Of a stretch of 64,000 bases of DNA, positions 10,683-21,340 are shown one piece after another. The stretch's first letter is position 1; each line of letters begins with the position of its first letter. Position numbers and translations under genes: made by a program. This DNA comes from Taxillus chinensis. Taxonomy: Eukaryota > Streptophyta > Magnoliopsida > Santalales > Loranthaceae. The stretch spans positions 50,636,996 to 50,700,995 of the forward strand of contig CM042090.1 in NCBI GenBank assembly GCA_023512835.1. The letters are read 5' to 3'. The notes under the pieces were generated by a model. It was given only the letters and a program-made list of their open reading frames with translations. It ran no database searches and was not told where the DNA came from.

Positions 10683-10733
<51 letters not shown>
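10683..10733. repeat. (TA)n microsatellite in 3' LTR
   Basis: A 51-bp TA run, more than twice the length at the same place in the 5' LTR. Confidence 0.95.
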
Positions 10734-10736
<3 letters not shown>

Positions 10737-11996
10737 AATCCATATAGGTGTGATCTCCTATATGGATGTTAGCCTTCGATGGCATGTTCGTTGATTTTGA
10801 TGTTGAATTTGGCCTGAGGATTTTCTGGGTTTGTTTATGCCCACCATGTGTTTGATGAAATGTATGTGAGGCCTGCACACTATATATTTGATAAAATGTC
10901 TGTGAGGCCTGCATGCCATGTATTCAATATAATGCCCGTGAGACCTTGTATATGGGTGTCTGATGATATACCTACGTGACTGGTGTGTCTTGTGTTTGAT
11001 TTGTATTGATTTTGAGCCTATGAGGCTGATGTGTGTGGCTTGTATCTGACCATGTTGGTCCTTCCGAGATAAAGTGTAAATGCTTGTCTTGAGTTTACAT
11101 GTTGAGATGTAATGCTATGTTATTCCGTTGATCTGTTTGAGACCGAGGCGAGATATGGGCCAGGCACAATAGCTGGACCCCTTTGAGATTTGGCCAGGAC
11201 GTGGTCCGGAGTCTCGGTGTAGCACTCACGACGGTGGGCTAAGTCTACACCCATTCCTGAGGGTAGGTATGGCGCCCGAGGAGGTGGTTGACCATATCTG
11301 ACTCGGGTGGAAAATGTTGCATTGGTGTCCATGCAACATTCGCCTGGATGTGGTATGTCATGTCGCCGTGGTGGCGGGGTGTCCTCTGCCCTCCAGGTGT
11401 GGGCTCGGGTAAAGAGTGTTTCTTGGGTGATGTTTGTTGCTTTAGCCTTAGGCACGACACGAGCACAAGCATACACATATCATGCATGTTGTAGAGCGGG
11501 ACGGGTCTGGGGAGACCGGATCCCTACTTGAGCTATGGTTTGCTCACCCCTCCTATAAACCGTTCTTTTGCCAGGTTTAGCAAGTGGTAGGTGAAGGCTG
11601 AGGAGCTAGGCCCCTGAGGCTGGGAGTTTTATGTTATTTCCTTTGTTGTACTCTGGTTTTATGTATTTGAAATTTGGTTTGGTTTTATTTGTGGCTTCAT
11701 AGGGGTTTTTCCCCGACTAGGTTGTAATAAACATTTAGTCGTTGAAATGAAATAAAATGAGATGTTATTCAATTTGTGTTTGTGTGCATGGTTTGGGGAG
11801 CAGGAGCATGCCCCTTGGCATGTTAGCCTAGTTGTGCAGGGTTTGGGACAGACCCGTGCGGAAGTCCTTTTAAGGTGCTTGCACCAACCCCTTGTCCCTT
11901 CGGGTGCGGGCATGGGCAGTCACTACTCATTTCCAAGTGGAAGGAAATTGGGGCGTGACAATATGGTATCAGTGTTCCTTACTTCATGTAGTAAGA

Positions 11997-13290
11997 ATGC
12001 CACCGAGGAGAGTGATGCGTGCGTCCGGGGCAGTGGCTGATGAGTCATCTGCCCATGAGGGACCAGGTGCGGGGCAGCCCGCAAGAGGACATGCGCTGTT
12101 GTTGGCACAGCTGTGAGAAGGCATCCGACAGGAAGTCCAAGAGCTGAGAGGGTATCCGGCAAGAGGTTCGGGAGGAGGTGCGCCGTGAGATGGCAGCACA
12201 GCAGGCACCACCACCACCGCCACCACTAGTGGAGGAGTTACCTCGTGAGCGTGAGAGTTCGCTGGGTGGCGTACCCATTCACCGTGCAGAGGATGACGTT
12301 GTGACGAGGTTCTGAAAGGAACAACCACCGAGATTCAAGGGAGAGGTAGACCCAGTAGTAGCTGAGCATTGGTTGAGGCAGATCGAGCATGTGTTTTTCT
12401 CCTACCCCGGGAGGAGGATAAGGTGAGGCTGGCCATTCGGCAGTTAGAGGGGAATACTTTGTAGTGGTGGCAGAGTGTAGCGGGAAGCCATTCAGTGCAA
12501 TTCATGCTATGGGAGGAGGTTTTATAACTCTTCCATGATGAGTTTTTCCCTGAGTCATTGAGGTGGCAAAAGAGGGAGGAATTTGGCAGCTTGAGGCAGG
12601 GATCGAGGACAGTGCCCAAGTATGAGCGGGAGTTCCGGAGCATGAGTAGATTTGCTCCTGAGACTGTGGCAAAGGAGGACCTGAAGGCCCACAAGTTCAC
12701 CTCGGGTCTCAGGCCAGCCCATAGGCAGAGGGTAGCAATACTGCGTTTGAGGACTTATACTAAGGTTGTTGAGACAGCCCGTATAGCTGAGAGGGAGCTT
12801 GATGATGGGAGGCAGGCCCATCAGGGTCGACAATTACAGGGAGGGTCTGACCATGATTTAGGGTCCAAGAGGCCCAAGACCGAGGAGGGAGGTAGCAGTT
12901 CCTTCCACAACAGGGAGGTTCACCTTTGGTGGCAGTAGGCAGGGAGGTTCAGCAGGGGGTCTCCCAAACGGTTGTTATTGCTGTGGGGAACAAGGCCACG
13001 TCAAGAGGGAGTGTCCAAAGAAGTATTGGCACTACAAGAGCTGTGGACGAGAAGGTCATTTGAGCCGAGTTTGCAGGAGCAACAACAAGGGAGCAGGAGG
13101 CATGGCATCTAGCATGAGGAGTGATGCCAGTTTTCGTGCACCAATAGAGAGACCAGCTCATCAGTGGCAGGCTAGTCAGGCAGGAACCAGTCAGACCCGG
13201 CCTTAGGGGAGGCCGGAACGGCAGCAGACTAAAGCTGGAGGCAGCCATGGCGGGAACCATCCAGTAAGTGAGCCGACCAGTCGCACGGGC
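11997..13290 (+). pseudogene. gag: Gag of Tekay region B (broken)
   Basis: Start MPPRRVMRAS at 11997 matches element A. Stops occur at 12114 (TGA), 12313 (TGA; element A has CGA there) and near 12463 (TAG). The capsid C-terminal part is open at 12558-12938 (RWQKREEFGSLRQGSRTVPK, APETVAKEDLKAHKFTSGLR). A frameshift near 12930 precedes an intact CCHC knuckle (about 12976-13017, CYCCGEQGHVKREC) and a second knuckle whose first Cys reads His (HYKSCGREGHLSRVC, about 13031-13075). Confidence 0.8.
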
Positions 13291-13299
13291 CGAGGGAGG

Positions 13300-13880
13300 G
13301 TGTTTGCGCTAAATGCGACACCCCAGGAGGAGACTGAGCTACCACCTCCACCAGCGGAGGGTGGGGCAGGACCTTCGGTGGTTAAAGGTACCCTTTTAAT
13401 CTCTCGTACGCTTGCTTCTGTTCTTTTCGATACGGGTGCATCACATTCATTTGTTGCTGAGCTTGTAATTGATGGCTTGGGATTAGTATGTGTTGAGGCA
13501 GAGAGACCCCTAGTTGTGGAGTTTCCAGTGGGAGGTATGATTGAGGTGCGGCACGTGTGCCGTGACTGTGTTAACCATAGGAGATGTGGAGCTTAGCTTC
13601 AATTTATATGTGATGCCATTGAGGACGTTTGACCTGATCTAGGGTATGGATTGGATTATGACTTTCTAGGCCAAGATAGATTGTTATCGGCACCATGTAT
13701 CATTTGTGTCACCTGCGGGGGTTTCTTGCACACTGCAGGGGAAGTGGGATTGTGAGGCAAGTTGGGCTGGACCAGTGGGGTGCTATTACCCACAGATTGG
13801 CAGCCCTAACTTTTACTGAGGAGGGAAAGATGGGAAAAAGGGTGTGGCTAGCAGTTGTTGACCAATTTTAGGATGTCTTT
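13300..13880 (+). pseudogene. Aspartic protease of Tekay region B
   Basis: GGAGPSVVKGTLLISRTLA leads into LFDTGASHSFVAELV, with the catalytic DTG intact (about 13427). The frame runs from 13300 to 13596, then shifts near CRDCV; the downstream part keeps NLYVMPLRTFDLI-like sequence with a TAG where element A has a Leu codon before GMD. This is the only intact protease active site among the two Tekay copies. Confidence 0.75.
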
Positions 13881-14703
13881 CCTGAAGAGTTGAGGAGTTT
13901 ACTACCTAAGAGGAGCATGGAGTTCACTATTGAGTTGGTACCGGGGACGGGTCCAATCTCCCAAGTGGCTTATCGTATGGGACCAGCTGAGTTGAAGGAG
14001 CTTCAGAGACAGATAGAGGAGTTGGTGAACCAGGGGTATATCAGGCCGAGTACCTCACCCTGGGGCGCTCCAGGTGCTCTTTGCGAAGAAGGCAGATGGT
14101 ACACTTCGTCTTTGTATTGACTATAGGAAGCTGAATTTGGTGACTGTGAAGAACAAGTATCCATTGCCTCGGATAGATGACTTGTTTGACCAGTTAAGTG
14201 GGGCCCAGTGGTTTTCCAAGATAGATCTGCGGTCGGGGTACCACCAGTTAAAGGTTAGGGAGGAGGACATCCCTAAGACTACTTTTCGGTGCAGGTATGG
14301 GCACTATGAGTGGGTGGTGATGCCTTTTGGGCTCACTAATGCACCAGTAGTGTTCATGCATCTTATGAACCAAGTTTTTGCTCCATACGTGGATTCTTTT
14401 GTAGTTGTGTTCATTGACGATATTTTGGTGTATTCCAAGATGGAGAGGGAGCATGTGGAGCATTTGGCAACAGTGCTGCAAACCTTGAGGGACCAGGAGT
14501 TGTTTGCTAAGTTTAGCAAATGTGAGTTTTGGATGCAGGAGGTTCATTTTCTTGGCCATGTCGTGTCAGCTGAGGGGGTTAGAGTAGATCCAGCTAAGAT
14601 TGAGGCTGTATCATCGTGGGAGAGGCCAACCAATGTCTTCGAGATTCGTAGTTTCCTTGGCTAGGCAGGGTATTACCGTCATTTTGTAGAGGGATTCTCC
14701 CGT
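13881..14703 (+). pseudogene. Reverse transcriptase of Tekay region B
   Basis: Well preserved: [29 protein letters not shown], then a one-base frameshift near 14070, then [60 protein letters not shown] and the catalytic [10 protein letters not shown] (about 14410-14440). [15 protein letters not shown] and [12 protein letters not shown] follow; a TAG at about 14663 replaces a Leu codon before [13 protein letters not shown]. Only one frameshift and one stop separate it from an open RT. Confidence 0.88.
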
Positions 14704-15290
14704 TTGGCGGCTCCCATGACAGCGTTGACCAGGAAGGGAGTGAAGTTTGAGTGGACTGACAAGTGTCAGCAGGCGTTTGAGACTCTCAAGACCCGTTTGA
14801 CCACTACACCTGTGTTGAGGTTACCTAGGGAGGACGTCCCATATGAGGTGTATTGTGACATGTCCTGGATTGGTTTGGGGTGTGTGCTTATGCAGGAGCA
14901 CAGTGTAGTAGCTTATGGGTCGAGACAGTTGAAACTGCATGAGCAGAATTACCCTACTCATGATCTTGAGTTGGCTGCTGTCATCTTTGCTTTGAAGAGT
15001 TGGTAGTATTATCTCTTGGGGGAAAAGTTTGTGGTGTTCTCTAACCACAAGAGCCTTCAGTATATTTTTACTAAGAAGGATTTGAATCTAAGGCATAGGA
15101 GATGGGTGGAGTATTTGCAGACCTTTGACTTTACTCTTGCCTATACCCCGGGCAAGGGCAATGTTGTGGCTGACACGTTGAGCAGTAAAGGAAAGGCTGA
15201 GGTGGCAGTGCGAGAGTGGAAGCTGATGGAGCAGTTGGCAATGTTGCAGCTGCAGCCTATTGCTCGTGATGGTAGGACAGAGCTGAGTCC
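14704..15290 (+). pseudogene. RNase H of Tekay region B
   Basis: [18 protein letters not shown] has the catalytic Asp; [20 protein letters not shown] and [10 protein letters not shown] follow. One TAG at 15004-15006 interrupts before [20 protein letters not shown]. The connection domain TPGKGNVVADTLSSKGK is intact. The frame is the same on both sides of the stop. Confidence 0.8.
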
Positions 15291-16292
15291 TACTGTTGTT
15301 GTGCTTGAGTTATACCAGCGAGTCCGGGAGGGACAGTTGGGTGATATTGAGTGTGAGGTTCTCCGTGCCTATATTGAGGCTAGTGAGCTATCTAAGGATT
15401 GGACTGAGGGTCCTGAGCATGAGTTGTCTTTTTAGGGGCGACTTGTAGTGGCTTTGCCTCTTCGGTATGAGGTGATGAAGGAGTTCCATCAGTCAAGAGT
15501 TGCTATGCATCCAGGGGGTACGAAGATGTACCATGCACTTCGGGGGCATTTCTGGTGGCCTGGGATGAAACATGATGTGGCTACATTTGTTTCGCAATGC
15601 CTCACTTGTCAGCAGGTGAAGGCTGAGCACCAGCGGCCGGCGGGCATGTTGCAACCGTTACCTATAGCGGAGTGGAAGTGGGACCACATAGCGATGGATT
15701 TTGTGACTGGTCTTCCACCCACCATTAGGAGGAAAGACATGATATGGGTGATTGTGGATCGACTCACCAAGTCGGCCCATTTCCTTACCGTTTGAGAGTG
15801 GGATTCCATTGGGGCCTTGAGTCAGCTATATGTGAACGAGGTTGTGCGACTGCATGGGGTACCATCGTCGATTATGTCCGACAGAGATTCGAGGTTCACT
15901 TCTCATTTTTGGGCAGGCTTGCAGGAGGCTATGGGGACAAAGCTTAACTTGAGCACAACCTTTCACCCTGAGACTGACAGTCAAACTGAGAGGACGAATC
16001 AGACATTGGAGGACATGTTGAGGGCATGTGTGTTAGATTTTGGGGGTTCGTGGGCAACTCACCTTCCTTTGGTGGAGTTTGCCTACAACAACAGTTATCA
16101 GGCATCTATTGGGATGACTCCTTTTGAGGCGTTGTATGGCAGACAGTGCCAATCACCTTTGTGTTGGACTGAGATCGGAGAGCCAGCTCTCTTGGGACCA
16201 CAGTTGGTTCAAGACGCTACTGAGAAGGTCAAGTTGATTCGTCAGCGCTTGTTGTCCGCACAAAGCCGACAGAAATCTTATGCAGATCAGTA
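15291..16292 (+). pseudogene. Integrase of Tekay region B, C-terminally truncated
   Basis: HHCC zinc region ([18 protein letters not shown] ... [16 protein letters not shown]), first Asp in [11 protein letters not shown], second in MSDRDSRFTSHFW, Glu in DSQTERTNQTLEDMLR: all catalytic residues are present. TAG near 15433 and TGA near 15793 interrupt; the TGA is CGA in element A. The protein ends at RQKSYADQ followed by TAA, where the Athila-like LTR starts, so the GPY/F module and chromodomain are lost. Confidence 0.85.
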
Positions 16293-16429
16293 ATAATGTG
16301 CATTTATGCCGTTATTCTAGTGTATATTTAGGGCATTAAAGAGCATGACTAGAGCTTAATTTATCCATATTTCATAGATATTTGCTTTAACCCCTTAGGA
16401 AAACACTTCTTGTTGTAGATGTGTGTTTT

Positions 16430-16970
16430 TGAGTTGTTTTGGCAGGTTTTTAGGTGATTCCTTCTCAAACAAATCAGCTAGATCATCTTGTCTACTAAAT
16501 AGGAAGCTTGTGACAAAATATGAGCTCAAAAGGACACATTTTGAAGGCTACACGCGACAAAGCTACAAGAGGCCTTTTCACACACTAAGTGCTGAGCAAG
16601 TACATTTTGATTTATTTGACCATGAAGATGACCTTACCAATATCACGCGTAGAAGGGAACATTGCTCCAATGAGGCCCTCTATCTCCCATAAACATTTCA
16701 GAGCAAAAGGACAACAAAAGATTTTGTACGTGATATTGGGATTTGATTTGTTTGACCTAGTAGGAGGCTTCATATGATATCACGTGCAAAACAAAAGTTT
16801 CTCCAAATGATGTCATCTACCTCTCATAAACATTGCAGAGCATTTGGAGGTGAACGTGATATGGCCATTGTCACGTGCATTATCACGTGCAGCCATATTT
16901 TTGCACAGTGGCCTTTGTTTTGTTATGGTGATGACTTTTCCCTAAAGACCCTTGTCCAAATTCTGCTTGG
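16430..16970 (+). repeat. G-box hairpin module (Athila-like LTR copy)
   Basis: Contains GGCAGGTTTTTAGGTGA, two copies of the segment AATGA-GTC/CC-TCTA-CTC-CATAAACATT-CAGAGC (near 16668-16700 and 16805-16840), CACGTG sites near 16783, 16876 and 16886, then GCAGCCATATTTTTGCAC and CTAAAGACCC. These match the Tekay LTR module in the same order and orientation relative to the TATA box. Confidence 0.6.
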
Positions 16971-17005
16971 TTTGAGTGCTATTAAGGTTGGAAGGAAGAA
17001 TGGAT

Positions 17006-17094
17006 GTCACTTACCAAAACTACGCCGTTTTGATAAGTGACAACAGCTGGCACTTAGGGCACACCTTATGCATGACCTGCAGCCCTATATAAAG
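17006..17094 (+). promoter_or_regulatory. Palindrome and TATA box of Athila-like LTR
   Basis: A 36-nt inverted repeat at 17006-17041: 15-bp arms GTCACTTACCAAAAC / GTTTTGATAAGTGAC with one mismatch around TACGCC. It contains the same AAAAC-TACG-CGTTTTG core as the Tekay LTR palindromes. TATA box CCTATATAAAGG at 17083-17094. Confidence 0.65.
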
Positions 17095-18048
17095 GGGAAA
17101 ATACATCTTTTCTAGAGGATGGAACATCTGGGAGGAGCTAGGGTTCTTCCTACACCTTGGAGGAGAGGAGAGCAAGGCTGACGGCTGAAGAAAGGATTTG
17201 AAGGGCAGAACGTGTTCTGCAAGAGTTGGACTTGAAGAGATCAAGCACTGCTGCATACTCTGGAGATTAGAGCCGAGATAGTGACCATCTATCTCTGCCC
17301 CCCTTCTGTTCATGGGTTTGTGGATTATTATTGAGATTATTTTCATTATTATGAGTGTGTAATTCTCTTTTCTAGGGGAGCAATATAACCCCTTATGCTG
17401 TTGTCATAATTTCATGAATTCTGGGTTTGTTAATTGATAATCTCATGTTTTTATGAATCTGTTTTTCATGTTTTAATATCTGGGCTGTACACTTGGGTTT
17501 TCTTAGCCCTAGTCTGGGGTAGACATGAGATTCATGACATGTTTGTGATTGGTGTGGCCATTATCCTCTTGTATATGTGATATATTGATTGTGTAAGTTG
17601 CTGCTATGATGACCATTCAAGCAGTCAGCACTTAGAAGGTCTGGCAATGACCATTTGTAGTGCCTTGGTTAATATATAGCATGCTGTCATCAAAACAACC
17701 CCAAAGAACCATAAAATCAGTAGCAGCAACATAGGGAGGTGAACTTGTGATCCTAGAACCTCAATCCCTTGGTATCAATTCTGAATTTCTGCTATCTAAA
17801 AATTACATAAAACAAAATAAAAATTAGTTCTTAGTTTAAAAGTTTACTGGTTTACCAAAACAATTTAGAAAGCATTAGTAAATCAGTGATTTGATCAGAC
17901 TTTTATCCAAGCGATCTCTGTGGGTTCGACCCCTTACTTGCTACTACATTGTGGAAAGCATCTAGGGATTAAAAATATTGTTTGGCATGGATTTAAACGA
18001 CATTAGCTCAACTATGTTAGAGAGAGGTTAAAAATCTGTCTGTCAAAA

Positions 18049-18067
18049 TGGCGCCGTTGCCGGGGAT
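18049..18067 (+). other. Primer-binding site, tRNA-Asp type
   Basis: TGGCGCCGTTGCCGGGGAT is complementary to the 3' end of plant tRNA-Asp, as used by Athila-lineage elements. It lies 3 bp after the LTR end. Confidence 0.85.
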
Positions 18068-18346
18068 TCAACAGTTAATAGTCTGTTTAAAATCAACATT
18101 GATTGAATTTGTTGGAATATTGATTTTGGGTGTGTTTTTACTTCAGTAAATCTATTTTCAGTATTATTTGGAGTTGCTTGTGTGTTTGATGTTGTGTTTT
18201 ACAGGAGCGTTCACAAGGTGTTTGAGGAAATTCCTCAGTGGTGTTCAACTTTATATTTGGTTTTGCAGTTTTTGTTTTGTAGGTTTTTTTTATTTGTAGC
18301 TTCTTATCTATATTTATAAAAGAAAAAAAAAGGTTCAAGCACTCTA
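18068..18346 (+). other. Leader of the Athila-like element
   Basis: An AT-rich untranslated stretch between PBS and the first ATG; no gene is seen. Confidence 0.6.
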
Positions 18347-19665
18347 ATGGATAGACGGTTTAGAGATGAGGACGAGCTAACCATGGAAGAATGTTTGGAT
18401 AGGATGATCCAATCCAACAAATTTTTGTGAGAAAACCAAGGGAGAGATGAGGAGGATTCAATAATGGCAAACCAACATGTTTATGTTCCAGGCCATGTAG
18501 CGGATCATTTGTCATATAGTGCTTGGGATTGCACTGTCTATGATCCTCCCACAAGCAGCTATTCATACCAGGAGCCTCCTTATTATGGTGGAAGTATTAA
18601 TGGAGATGGTAGAGAAGTATGGCCAACTTACACCCAACCTGAGGGTGACTACTATCCACAGAGCCACCACCTGAGGAGTTTAATGGTTTCTTCAATGGAT
18701 ATTATAAGAATAAATGGGTTGGGCAATATCAAGATGAAGCTTACTTTGAATCCCCACTTTATGGCAATTATTGTCCATATCAACAACAAGAGTGGCAGCT
18801 CCAAGTTGAAGATGAAGAAACCAAAAGAGAGGTAGAGGATTTGAATGAAAGGCTAGGGAGTATGGAGACTACCATAAAAAATATAGAGCAATTATTGATG
18901 AGTATGGCTCAAAATGCAAATAAAGGAGTCTCATCTAACTCCTTTGCTGGTGACACAGAGATAAAAACTGAGGAGAATTGCAAAGCCATCACTCCAACTT
19001 CCATGAATCAATCTTTGACGTCTAACTCACAAGAATGGGAGTTTTCTACTAATAATGATTCTGAAGATGGCATTCTAGCTAGTCAAACCATTAATGCTGC
19101 TATAGAACAAGAAGTGGATAAAAGGGCAATGTTTCATTATGATGAGGTGGTCCCTCCACCACAATTTAATAGCCGATGTGATGTATCCACTTCAACTCTT
19201 CCCATGGTTGGAGCTTATGAGGACAATTTGAAGTTTTTTCCTATCCAAGAAGAAGAGGAAGACTTGAATTGTTCTGGGTTGTTAGAAGAACATGAGAAAC
19301 CAATAAATGACAATCCAAGGATGCAGCAACAAATCTTGGATGATGATGATATAATTCTCATATCTGAAGGCACATCAAACCAAGGTACTCCTTATGAAGA
19401 CAAGCTACATGAGCCCACCACTACTATGTTTACTTTGGAATCATCTTCCCTTACACAAGAGAAGGAAGTGCTTGACAAGGGAGGTAACCATGTGTGCACC
19501 ATGACTACTCCAATTGTGGAGTATGTTGAATTTGTGTTACCTCCTCAATGGAATGAGAGGAAGGAGAACCATAAGTTTATAGAGGTGTCTCCCTATCAAC
19601 ACTTGAATCAGGAGTTCAAGTGGCTCCCACAGATGGTTCATTCATCCAATTGTTGTGGTCTATGA
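18347..19665 (+). pseudogene. Gag-like ORF of the Athila-like non-autonomous element
   Basis: Reading starts at MDRRFRDEDELTMEECLDRM (18347), meets a TGA at 18428-18430, resumes in the same frame (MANQHVYVPGHVADHL, 18464), and shifts frame near 18660 to a Tyr/Gln-rich stretch (ESPLYGNYCPYQQQEW). The longest open part is 18841-19665, 274 codons: a predicted coiled coil (NERLGSMETTIKNIEQLLMS), an acidic middle, and the end WLPQMVHSSNCCGL. No zinc knuckle, protease or RT is seen. Function is unknown; similar ORFs are common in Athila-derived non-autonomous elements. Confidence 0.6.
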
Positions 19666-20145
19666 GACTCGCGAGGTTTACAATGCAAGGATGAAAGCCT
19701 TTCATATGTTGGTTGAGTTTATTATGACAAGGTCTAGCTACAGACCTTAACTAAAGCGCTATCGGGAGGCAGCCCAGGCTAGTTTTGTTTTGTTTTGTTT
19801 TTGTTTGTTGGAGTGTGTGCAGGGAATCTTGAGATGGTCTTCGCACCTACTCTTCTTTTACAGCCTTGCCACTTTGAGGTAAGTATCTTCCTACGCCCTA
19901 TTCCATGCCATGAGGACATAGCATACCTTAAGTATGGTGTGGGGAGTGCCTTGAGCCACTTATTTGTCCTTTATGTTGTCTGATTGCTTGTTTTGTTTTT
20001 GGTTTTTGTTTTTGGTTTGCTTGTTAGTGTCATTTTTATTTTGTGTGATTGTTTGAGTTGCTTGATTATGTGATTTGCTTGTGGAGAGGCATGGATACTA
20101 GGTATGAAATTTTGGCTTAAATTTTAAATTTTTTATGCCACATTC
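19666..20145 (+). other. 3' non-coding part of the Athila-like element
   Basis: No gene is supported. CTATCGGGAGGCAGCCC near 19760 corresponds to a block often found downstream of coding sequence in Athila-lineage elements. T/G-rich runs follow (TTTTGTTTTG). Confidence 0.55.
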
Positions 20146-20199
20146 TGTTCGAAATATAGGATTTGATGAAGCTGCCAAAATATAGCATAAGTCTGGAGA

Positions 20200-21340
20200 C
20201 TCGAAGAACCGAAGGTTGTAGGGTCGAAGAGTCGACGTTCGTAGAAGTGAAACTGTCATAGGACGTATTGGCAAGAGACTCGTAGACTCGTAGAGTCTGG
20301 AGACTCAAGGCGAAACAGTGACAGAATATTGCGACTTGTAGATCCAGGGTCGAAGGTCGTAGAGTCACAGTACGGAAAAGAGAGTGTTACTATAAGTGTC
20401 AATAATCTCGGAGACTCGTAGCGTCAAAGAAATGTTAAGAACAGTAACCAAAGCTAAATGACTCGTAGACTCACAGAGTCCCCATAAATACTTTAAGTCA
20501 ATTAACAGAACATCAATTATCACTAGACTCGAAGACACGTAGAGTCGTAGGGTCGAAACCTTCGAACACTGTTAAGAAAATAGGACTCGTAGACTCGTAG
20601 ATCGAAAGTCGCAGAGTCGAAGCCTTCAAACAGTGTAAAGAAAACCGGACTCGTAGACTCATAGATTGAAAGTCGTAGAGTCGAAGCCGTCAAACACGGT
20701 TAGGAAAACTGGACTCGTAGACTCCTAGGTTGAAGGTCGAAGAGTCGATGCTATAAAGACTGCCAAACAAATGAAACTGTAACTCAAGGGTTATAGAGTC
20801 ATAGACTCGTAGACTCAAGGGACACAGTCACTATAGAGAAATTGCCACACTTCCAAACTCAGAGATCGATGGTTGAGAGTTGTAGCTAAAGGGTTGTAGC
20901 TATACATGAACTCAGTTTTTGAGCCTCTGTGAAAGACTAAGGAAGAAAAGCAAAGTTAAAGACTCGTAGAATCGAAGATTTTCAGACCACTTAGTCAAAT
21001 ATAGTAAACTGAGAGACCCGAAGGTCGTACACCCGCAGAACTAGAGTCGTAGACTCGTAGCTACAATAACAGGTAGAGTAGCTGAACTTGAAGAAGTCAC
21101 TCTAAGCATTATTCGAAGAGTCGCAGACTCATAGAGTCGTAGACACGCAGAGTCGTAGACTTTAGTTAACAGAGTGACATAAAAGGCTAATCCAACCTGA
21201 CCTCTAGCCTCGAAGACTCGAAGATGTGAGTCATAGACTCGCAGAAACACCATAAAGCCTGAAGCAAAACTTCGCAACTTTCTACAAGTGCTAACTGAAA
21301 TCTTCGAGTCACCAAACCTACGAGGCATCTACGTCTGAGG
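20200..21340. repeat. Degenerate GACTCGTAGA / GAGTCGAAG repeat in copia LTR
   Basis: The motif GACTCGTAGA and its partner GAGTCGAAG recur dozens of times over ~1.1 kb. GACTC followed shortly by GAGTC is self-complementary, so many small hairpins are possible. Confidence 0.85.
20524..20757. repeat. ~60-64-bp tandem repeat, four copies
   Basis: Within the larger array, units starting near 20525, 20584, 20648 and 20712 each read GACTCGTAGACTC ... GAGTCGAAGCC ... AAACA-TGTTA-GAAAA. Copies are imperfect. Confidence 0.75.

Larger units (their letters stand above)
2538..11960 (+). mobile_element. Tekay-lineage chromovirus (Ty3/gypsy), full length, element A
   Basis: Two near-identical LTRs (2538-4499 and 9974-11960), both starting TGTAAGGACCCG and ending GGGGCGTGACA, flank an internal region in canonical order: tRNA-iMet PBS, gag, protease, RT, RNase H, integrase, chromodomain, polypurine tract. 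The C-terminal chromodomain and the RT/integrase motifs identify the Tekay/Del chromovirus lineage. The five bases before it are GTTTT, but no matching target-site duplication follows 11960, because a second internal region begins directly there. Coding frames are broken by stops and frameshifts, so it is not autonomous as read. Close LTR similarity suggests a fairly recent insertion. Confidence 0.9.
9974..11960 (+). mobile_element. 3' LTR of Tekay element A, also acting as left LTR of region B
   Basis: The 1987-bp LTR begins TGTAAGGACCCG right after the PPT and ends GGGGCGTGACA. It is near-identical to 2538-4499 with small indels and a longer TA tract. Directly after it comes ATATGGTATCAG, a PBS start, and a second gag-pol, so one LTR serves two internal regions. 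Confidence 0.9.
11961..16296 (+). mobile_element. Tekay internal region B, truncated in integrase
   Basis: A second chromovirus gag-pol starts at a partial PBS (TGGTATCAG, 11964-11972) right after the LTR of element A. The leader between PBS and gag ATG is only about 25 bp, against about 460 bp in A, so most of it is deleted. Protein domains match A in order but nucleotide sequence is clearly diverged, including many silent changes. It ends at about 16292 inside integrase, where an Athila-like LTR begins; the chromodomain, PPT and 3' LTR are missing. Confidence 0.85.
16297..18045 (+). mobile_element. 5' LTR of an Athila-like non-autonomous element
   Basis: Begins TGTGCATTTATGCC directly after the broken integrase and ends ...GTCTGTCA three bases before a tRNA-Asp PBS. 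The tail GGTTCGACCCCTTACTTGCT near 17925 is typical of Athila LTR ends. TATA box at about 17083. The start is inferred from the TG and the point where chromovirus homology stops; a second LTR to confirm it was not found, and the bases AATAA before it would be one half of a target-site duplication. Confidence 0.7.
16297..20145 (+). mobile_element. Athila-like non-autonomous (LARD-type) element, 3' truncated
   Basis: LTR, tRNA-Asp PBS, one degenerate ORF without any pol domain, and a terminal conserved block at about 19755. This is the layout of a large non-autonomous derivative that would rely on enzymes from an Athila element. The 3' LTR is absent: the copia LTR begins near 20146. Confidence 0.65.

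Noticed and set aside
20200..21340. CRISPR-like repeat pattern
   Set aside because: Repeats are irregular, degenerate and overlapping without uniform unique spacers, in a plant LTR.
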